This document shows positions 14,351-18,955 of a stretch of DNA of 18,955 nt, one piece after another. The stretch is from an uncultured Desulfovibrio sp. (GTDB lineage Bacteria; Desulfobacterota; Desulfovibrionia; Desulfovibrionales; Desulfovibrionaceae): positions 1 through 18,955 of the forward strand of contig CAMWPE010000018.1 of assembly GCA_947176055.1 (NCBI GenBank), read 5' to 3'. Within the stretch, counting starts at the first letter, position 1; each line of letters opens with the position of its first letter. The translations under genes were made by a program, and so were the position numbers. The notes below the pieces were generated by a model, which worked only from the letters and a program-made list of their open reading frames with translations, did no database searches and had not been told where the DNA came from.

Positions 14351-15323
14351 ATGCAATTTAAATCCCTGAATATAAAACGCAACGTTATAAAGATATTGCG
14401 GACGATCAGGCGCGAGCGCAAACTTAATACCAAATTCATTGATAGATTCATCCTGACGGTTATCTTTATTAATGCCGTTTCCCTTGGCCTGGAGATCAGC
14501 GAGTATTTCAGGGAAAATTATATAGACGAGCTCCAGTTTGTGGATCGCTTCGCTCTCGCGATTTTCACCGTTGAAGTTGGCGCGAAGATGTTGATCCAGC
14601 GGTTAAGATTCTTTATAAATCCCTGGCGCGTGTTCGATTTTATAGTTGTCGCCCCCTCCTTCGCTCCAATTGTGGCTTCCTCGCTGGATCCCTCCCCGCG
14701 AGGCCTCCCCGCGCTTCGCAGCCTGCGGATCCTCCGGATTTTTCTGTTCATTTCCTTCCTGCCGCAGTTGCGCGTAATCGTGCATTCCCTGCTTCTGGCG
14801 CTTCCGTGTATCCTGGGTATTTCTCTCCTTTTAATCATTAAATTTTATGTTTTTGGCGTAATCGCGACCCAATCCTTTCATGAGATTAGTTATGAAAATT
14901 TTGGCAATCTGGGAAATCGCTTTATAGCCTCTTCCGGATAATGACGCTGGATGGGTGGCGGAAAATTGTAGAACCGATAGTCGCAAAAAAAAACAGTACG
15001 CTTATATTTTATTTATTCCCTTTGTCCTGATAAGCTCCTATATCATTCTCAATATATTCATCGCCATTATCGTCAATGGCATGAGGGACGCGCGGCTTCA
15101 GCGGGAGGAGGAACAGAGAAAAAGACAGCGCGCCGAAAACCGCCAATATGTAGCCGAACAGGACGAGTTGCTGTTGGGGATTTTACTTGCCAAACTGAAC
15201 GAAATGGAAGAGCGTATCCTGAATCCGGAAAGCGGCCGCGCGACCGGATCATCAAATAAAACCCGCGACTCGGCGACTCGCGCGACAGGGACAGGCCGCT
15301 GGAGATGGGGAAGACGCCGGTAA
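14351..15323 (+). pseudogene. voltage-gated ion channel (bacterial sodium-channel type), two frameshifts
   Basis: A tetrameric six-helix cation channel. Frame 1 of the message (14351-~14919) gives S1 (about 30-50), S2 (62-84), S3 (94-110), a voltage sensor S4 with spaced Arg (LRSLRILRIF, then PQLR) and S5. It then meets a stop at 14939. The expected pore, LYSLFRIMTLDGWRKIVEPI, continues in the -1 frame from about 14917. That frame is lost at a run of nine A (14985-14993). S6 (ILFIPFVLISSYIILNIFIA) and a charged C-terminal coiled coil (about 15070-15230) follow in a third frame. Adding one base at each point restores a protein of about 325 residues. The filter is TLDGW instead of the TLESW of NaChBac-type sodium channels. 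The ATG at 14351 is my choice; a TTG at 14276 is also in frame. Decay or sequence error are both possible. Confidence 0.75.
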
Positions 15324-15394
15324 GCGCCGCGTTTTAAAATCCTTCCAGGACTTGAGTCTGCCGCTTTTATCACGAATCACTTACCGTTTGCGAT

Positions 15395-16183
15395 ATGGAC
15401 GAAAATACTCGTTTAGATAATGACCTGTATAGCCGAGTAAAATTTCTCGAAGCGGAGCTGGCGAAAAAAAGCGCGACGATAGAAGCCCTGGAGAGGGAGA
15501 AAGCGGGCGCCGCGAATCTATACGCCATCGCCGGCGCGGTCGGTCGCGCTTTGCGCCAAAATATCGGCAATGTCGATATCGCCGATAGGAAGCTTTTCGA
15601 GGGGGCGCGCTCCCTGTCCGAAAAAATCGCGTGGCTTGCGGGAAAAGTTCGCCTGTCCGTCGGATCCCCGCTCTTTCGGATAGACGCGGAAACGCTCCCC
15701 GATTTATCCGGCTGGGATATGCTCGAACTCTGGTTCGCGGAGACTGGCCTCGAATCCCTGAATCCCGTATTCCGCGTTATCGGCGAATGCAAGGAACGGT
15801 TGCGGAAGCTCCCCGAAGAATTTGCTCCCTTTTTCCCTCCTGTCGAATATTTCTCCGCTTATTTTAACGCTTTAGAGCGATTGCTGGACGCGATTCGGGA
15901 TTTTGACTCCGAGGAACTCGGCTCTCTAAAAAACAACTCAAAGAAAAGCAAAATTAATTTGAAAAAAGGGAGCGATGACAAATTTGGAGAGATTTATCTG
16001 GATTGCCTTTCCCGGCAAAGGGAGATCGTCGGCGCCATTGCCTTGGCCCGCGAAAAGCGCGAGCGAGCGCTCGCCGTGTGCCTGGCCTGTTTCCGCGATT
16101 CGGAAACTGACGACGCTAATGACAGCTTTGCCAAGCCAATCCCGGGCGCTATCGAAAAATTCATTCGCGAGACCAAAATTTAG
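15395..16183 (+). CDS. uncharacterised protein with N-terminal coiled coil, first gene of Hsp70-like cluster
   Basis: I do not recognise this 262-residue protein. Residues about 8-40 are charged and heptad-like (RVKFLEAELAKKSATIEALE), suggesting a short coiled coil. The middle (about 60-170) is mixed with many aromatic residues (WDMLELWF, FAPFFPPVEYFSAYF). A Lys/Ser-rich linker lies near 175-195, and a helical C-terminal part has Cys pairs (AVCLACF). No signal peptide or membrane segment is seen, so it is probably cytoplasmic. The ATG has no clear Shine-Dalgarno sequence. The gap to the next gene is 12 bases, and that gene's GGAG overlaps this stop codon, so the two are co-transcribed. From context it may be a partner or client adaptor of the Hsp70-like ATPase; that is inference. 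Confidence 0.75.
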   Translation: MDENTRLDNDLYSRVKFLEAELAKKSATIEALEREKAGAANLYAIAGAVGRALRQNIGNVDIADRKLFEGARSLSEKIAWLAGKVRLSVGSPLFRIDAETLPDLSGWDMLELWFAETGLESLNPVFRVIGECKERLRKLPEEFAPFFPPVEYFSAYFNALERLLDAIRDFDSEELGSLKNNSKKSKINLKKGSDDKFGEIYLDCLSRQREIVGAIALAREKRERALAVCLACFRDSETDDANDSFAKPIPGAIEKFIRETKI

Positions 16184-16195
16184 GAGCGTTTATAA

Positions 16196-17148
16196 ATGCG
16201 GAATATATCGGACGCCGAACGCGTATCGCTCGGCGAAGTCATGGGAAGATTAGTCGAACTCCTCTCCGCCACGCTCTTACAATGCCAATCTTCCTCCAGA
16301 CTTATTGGCGTTGTTCTCAAAGAGCTGGGAAATTATCCGGAAGAGGCGTCGACCGTCGCGCCGGATTCCAGTAGTCAAAAATCCGTTTGCATTAAAGACG
16401 ACTACTCAAACATAATCGAAGACCTGGAAAAGAGCCTTCGCGAAAAAGACGAAGAAATCTCCGGCTTAAACAACAGGATCGCCGCCCTGCGCGACGGGAT
16501 CGAAGCCAAGGTCGGGGAACTGGACGCCGCCAAAAATGAGATTGCCGAATTGAGAAGCGCCAAAGCCGACGCTTCCCGCGAAAATGAAAAATTGCGCGGG
16601 GAGATCGCGGACGTTCGCGGCGAATGCGAAAATTTCAGGACAGCTAACGTCAATCTCCAAAAAGACTTAAACGAGGCGAGCGCGGAGCTCGATAAGACTC
16701 GCGCGGAATGTCGGCGTCTGGAAACGTCCATTCCGTTTGCGCGGACGACCTTAAAACTATCGAAAAAGCTCTCTCCGACCTTCCCGCCGGTTTTCGCGAT
16801 AAAATTAATATGTATTATAATATCGATGATCCCCTGGCTTTTGTCAGCCAGTGCGGCGACCGCGCCCTTATCGAACAACTATGGGCGCAATGCGCCGGCG
16901 ATATTTTCCGGGGGAAAGATCCGGGGAATCTTCCCGATTTCCTCGCCCTTATATTAAAACTCTATAACGCCGCGCATCCCGAACGCGTCCTGATCGCCGA
17001 ATCCCCCGCTCCTGGCTCGCCTTATGACTATTGCTCGCAGGAGCGCGTGGCTTCGGACGGCCACAAAATCGAGAAACTCCTCCTCCCCGGTCTCGCGCTG
17101 AAAAATGGCGCGCGCTTCGTCAAGGCTTGCGTAAGGCTGACACGTTAA
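16196..17148 (+). pseudogene. coiled-coil protein with GrpE-like C-terminal end, one frameshift
   Basis: The first frame (16196 to about 16723) gives a helical head, then a long coiled coil at about residues 70-175 (IIEDLEKSLREKDEEISGL and similar heptads). At an AAA run (16722-16724) the frame is lost. The -1 frame carries on from 16723 to the stop at 17148. Adding one A gives about 317 residues. The second part has a helical region (LIEQLWAQCAGDIF). It ends in a pattern like the beta-head of GrpE: a DYCSQERV stretch at the position of the GrpE P..HEAV segment, then KIEKLLLPGLALKNGARFVK and ACVRL. A long helical stalk plus beta-head is the GrpE layout. With an Hsp70-like gene 23 bases downstream, a nucleotide-exchange role is a reasonable inference. 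GGAG nine bases before the ATG supports the start. Confidence 0.6.
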
Positions 17149-17171
17149 AAATATTTCGGGAGAAATTATAT

Positions 17172-18955
17172 ATGGCTGTTTGCAGAACTTTCATGTCGAC
17201 AAAGGAAAGAAATTCCCAAAACGAAAATATCCTGAAGGCGGGAAGGATTCTATACGATCTCTTTCAGGTGGGACCGTGGCGGATCAATACCGACTGGCTC
17301 GCGCGACTGAAAGAGCCGTTCGATTTCGCATCCGCGGATAATGTATTGAAACTGGGAACAATGGAGGATAAAGGGAAAAACGCTGAATATATTTATAGAA
17401 ACTGCGAAGATAAAATTTTTGTAATTTGGAATAAAAATCATGGAAATATTAATTTACAACAATTTAATTTAAAAATTGATGATATTTTTAATAATAAGCT
17501 TCAGCTTGTGTTAAATTGTTTCTCAGCATTGATTAAAGATTTTATTCCTATTATGGAAATATTCAAAAATATGAATTTTAATTTCTCTGTAGGCCAATCT
17601 GAAAACTTTCAAAATTATAAACAATTTTTCCCGAAAATGGGAAATGACTATGGTCTTTGTAAAGCTAATAATAAATGGTCGGTTGTTTCGACAGATTGGA
17701 ATAGTGTTTACGAGGGGAGCTATTTGCAACCAACTAATTTTATTATCTACCAGCTCGATCTCAATATTGCCAATCTACCCTACATAAGAACATACCTCGC
17801 CGCAAAAAAATCCGGCGCTTCAATCCTGCCTCTTTCCCAGTCCGAAATTACCGAGCGTCTCCTCAACGAGGACAAGGAGCGTTGCGATCTAAATCCTTAT
17901 CCTCCCGTCATGCTGACGGATCCCTCCCTGGGCCACTGGGATCTGCACTGGCCGGACGGCGCGAAACCGGCCGGGGACTGGTACGAGGAGGTCGCTCTCG
18001 ATGGGAACTATAAGGGGCGCGATCCGGCAAGGGATATCCGCGACGCGACCGTGTGCATCGATTTCGGCACTGCGGGCACAGTCGTCGCGTCCCGGGACAA
18101 TTCGGGCGAAGTCTCCCTTCTGCGCGTGGGCGCGCTGGGCGCGAAAGGCCGGCAAAATATCGAGCCGTCGCATTATGTCAATCCGACAGTTTTAAGTATC
18201 CTGCATTCGGAAAAATTGCTCGACGCTTGGCGCGATATTCCCTACCGCCCTTCTATCCGCTGGCTGGACGCGAAATCTTCGCATCAGGCCAAAAATGAAC
18301 TCACCGGCCGCGTTCGCCATTCCTTTTACGACATCGAGACCTGGGCGAAGGGCAAAACTGCCGACGAGCCAAGGATCCTGGTCGACGAGCGGGATAAAGA
18401 ACTTCGCATTCCCATTCCCCCGGCATCGAGCGAAAATGACATTGCCGTCGATTTCGCGACGCTGCCCCTCAATCCCATCGAACTTTACGCTTATTATATC
18501 GGTCTCGCGCTCAATAATCAGGCGGACAATGGCGGCCGGATCTTTACGGAATACTGCATGACTTTTCCGGCCGGCTTTGACCGCGAAACCCGCGACAGGA
18601 TTCTGGACGGCTTCCGGCGCGGACTTATGCGAAGCCTGCCGCCAAGCCTCGTTTACGGTTCGAAATGGAACGCTGCCAAGTTTAAAGTCATCGAGCGGGC
18701 CAGCGAGCCGGCCGCCCTGGCCGCCGCTCTATTGCCGCTCCTGAAGGACGAATCAGAATCCGGAGCCGACGCCAAAATCATCGAGCCTACGAAAGAAGGC
18801 GTCGCTTTCGGCGTGTTCGATTTTGGCGGCGGAACTACGGATTTCGCCATCGGTCTGTATCGCTTGCCTACGGAGGAGGAGGAAGAAGGAAAGGGTGGTG
18901 AGAAGGTGGTCGACATCCTCGATAACGCAGGCGATCCATCGCTCGGCGGAGAGGA
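17172..18955 (+). CDS. Hsp70/actin-fold ATPase with long N-terminal extension, partial at window end
   Basis: An open frame of 594 complete codons with no stop, running off the window. GGGAG nine bases before the ATG supports the start. The Hsp70/actin ATPase core begins near residue 293: phosphate-1 loop CIDFGTAGTVVASRD (Asp297) and phosphate-2 loop GVFDFGGGTTDFAIG (Asp550). The two loops are about 250 residues apart against about 190 in DnaK, and the sequence between is unlike DnaK, so this is a divergent family member, not the housekeeping chaperone. The first ~290 residues are a separate region of unknown fold ending in a Trp-rich stretch (GHWDLHWPDGAKPAGDWYEE). Codons for about residues 75-195 are extremely AT-rich. 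It is third in the cluster after the GrpE-like gene. The substrate-binding part, if any, lies beyond the window. Confidence 0.82.
   Translation, partial: MAVCRTFMSTKERNSQNENILKAGRILYDLFQVGPWRINTDWLARLKEPFDFASADNVLKLGTMEDKGKNAEYIYRNCEDKIFVIWNKNHGNINLQQFNLKIDDIFNNKLQLVLNCFSALIKDFIPIMEIFKNMNFNFSVGQSENFQNYKQFFPKMGNDYGLCKANNKWSVVSTDWNSVYEGSYLQPTNFIIYQLDLNIANLPYIRTYLAAKKSGASILPLSQSEITERLLNEDKERCDLNPYPPVMLTDPSLGHWDLHWPDGAKPAGDWYEEVALDGNYKGRDPARDIRDATVCIDFGTAGTVVASRDNSGEVSLLRVGALGAKGRQNIEPSHYVNPTVLSILHSEKLLDAWRDIPYRPSIRWLDAKSSHQAKNELTGRVRHSFYDIETWAKGKTADEPRILVDERDKELRIPIPPASSENDIAVDFATLPLNPIELYAYYIGLALNNQADNGGRIFTEYCMTFPAGFDRETRDRILDGFRRGLMRSLPPSLVYGSKWNAAKFKVIERASEPAALAAALLPLLKDESESGADAKIIEPTKEGVAFGVFDFGGGTTDFAIGLYRLPTEEEEEGKGGEKVVDILDNAGDPSLGGE

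Noticed and set aside
14985..14993. Run of nine A as a programmed -1 frameshift site in the channel gene
   Set aside because: It could slip, but a second unrelated shift near 14917 has no slippery sequence, so programmed expression of the whole protein is unlikely.
1..18955. CRISPR arrays, insertion sequences, prophage genes, tRNA or rRNA genes
   Set aside because: I saw no regular spaced repeats, no transposase or integrase motifs, and no tRNA or rRNA cores on either strand.

Overview
The window looks like chromosome from a flagellated Gram-negative bacterium of the Desulfovibrio type (Desulfobacterota). The main evidence is the order HU, rpsU, yqeY, mutS2, dnaG, rpoD, nuclease. From memory this is the order around rpoD in Desulfovibrionaceae, whereas enterics have rpsU-dnaG-rpoD. 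The ribosomal protein S21 sequence and the C-terminal tail of the nuclease also fit that family. The assignment rests on recall and gene order, not on a search. Base composition is about half G+C, with one very AT-rich patch.

Layout. Bases 1-1743 hold a complete leftward flagellin gene with a sigma-54-type promoter and a leader of about 135 nt. Bases 1906-3128 carry no protein gene I can support. On the minus strand this stretch has two promoter-plus-terminator pairs that look like small RNA genes. The shorter one (about 82 nt) has six GGA motifs and could be a CsrA-binding RNA, which would suit the neighbouring flagellin gene. Bases 3129-4969 hold a Tat-exported metallo-beta-lactamase-fold hydrolase convergent with a shortened CinA/PncC protein. 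Bases 5102-13101 are the conserved information-processing block: HU; rpsU-yqeY; then mutS2-dnaG-rpoD-secreted nuclease, in which the reading frames overlap or nearly touch and a strong terminator follows. Bases 13321-13949 are a cupin gene with its own terminator.

The right-hand part is accessory in character. Bases 14351-15323 hold a voltage-gated ion channel of the bacterial sodium-channel type, broken by two single-base frameshifts. Bases 15395-18955 form a tight three-gene cluster: an unknown protein with coiled coil, a coiled-coil protein with a GrpE-like C-terminal end (broken by one frameshift), and a large Hsp70/actin-fold ATPase with a ~290-residue N-terminal extension that runs off the window. 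The extension is encoded partly by DNA of roughly 25% G+C, while the ATPase part is near 60%. I read this cluster as a dedicated, non-DnaK Hsp70 with its own exchange factor and an unknown partner. It is the best candidate for an undescribed system. All three frameshifts can be repaired by adding one base, in each case explicable as a shortened run of identical bases. They may be real decay or sequence error.
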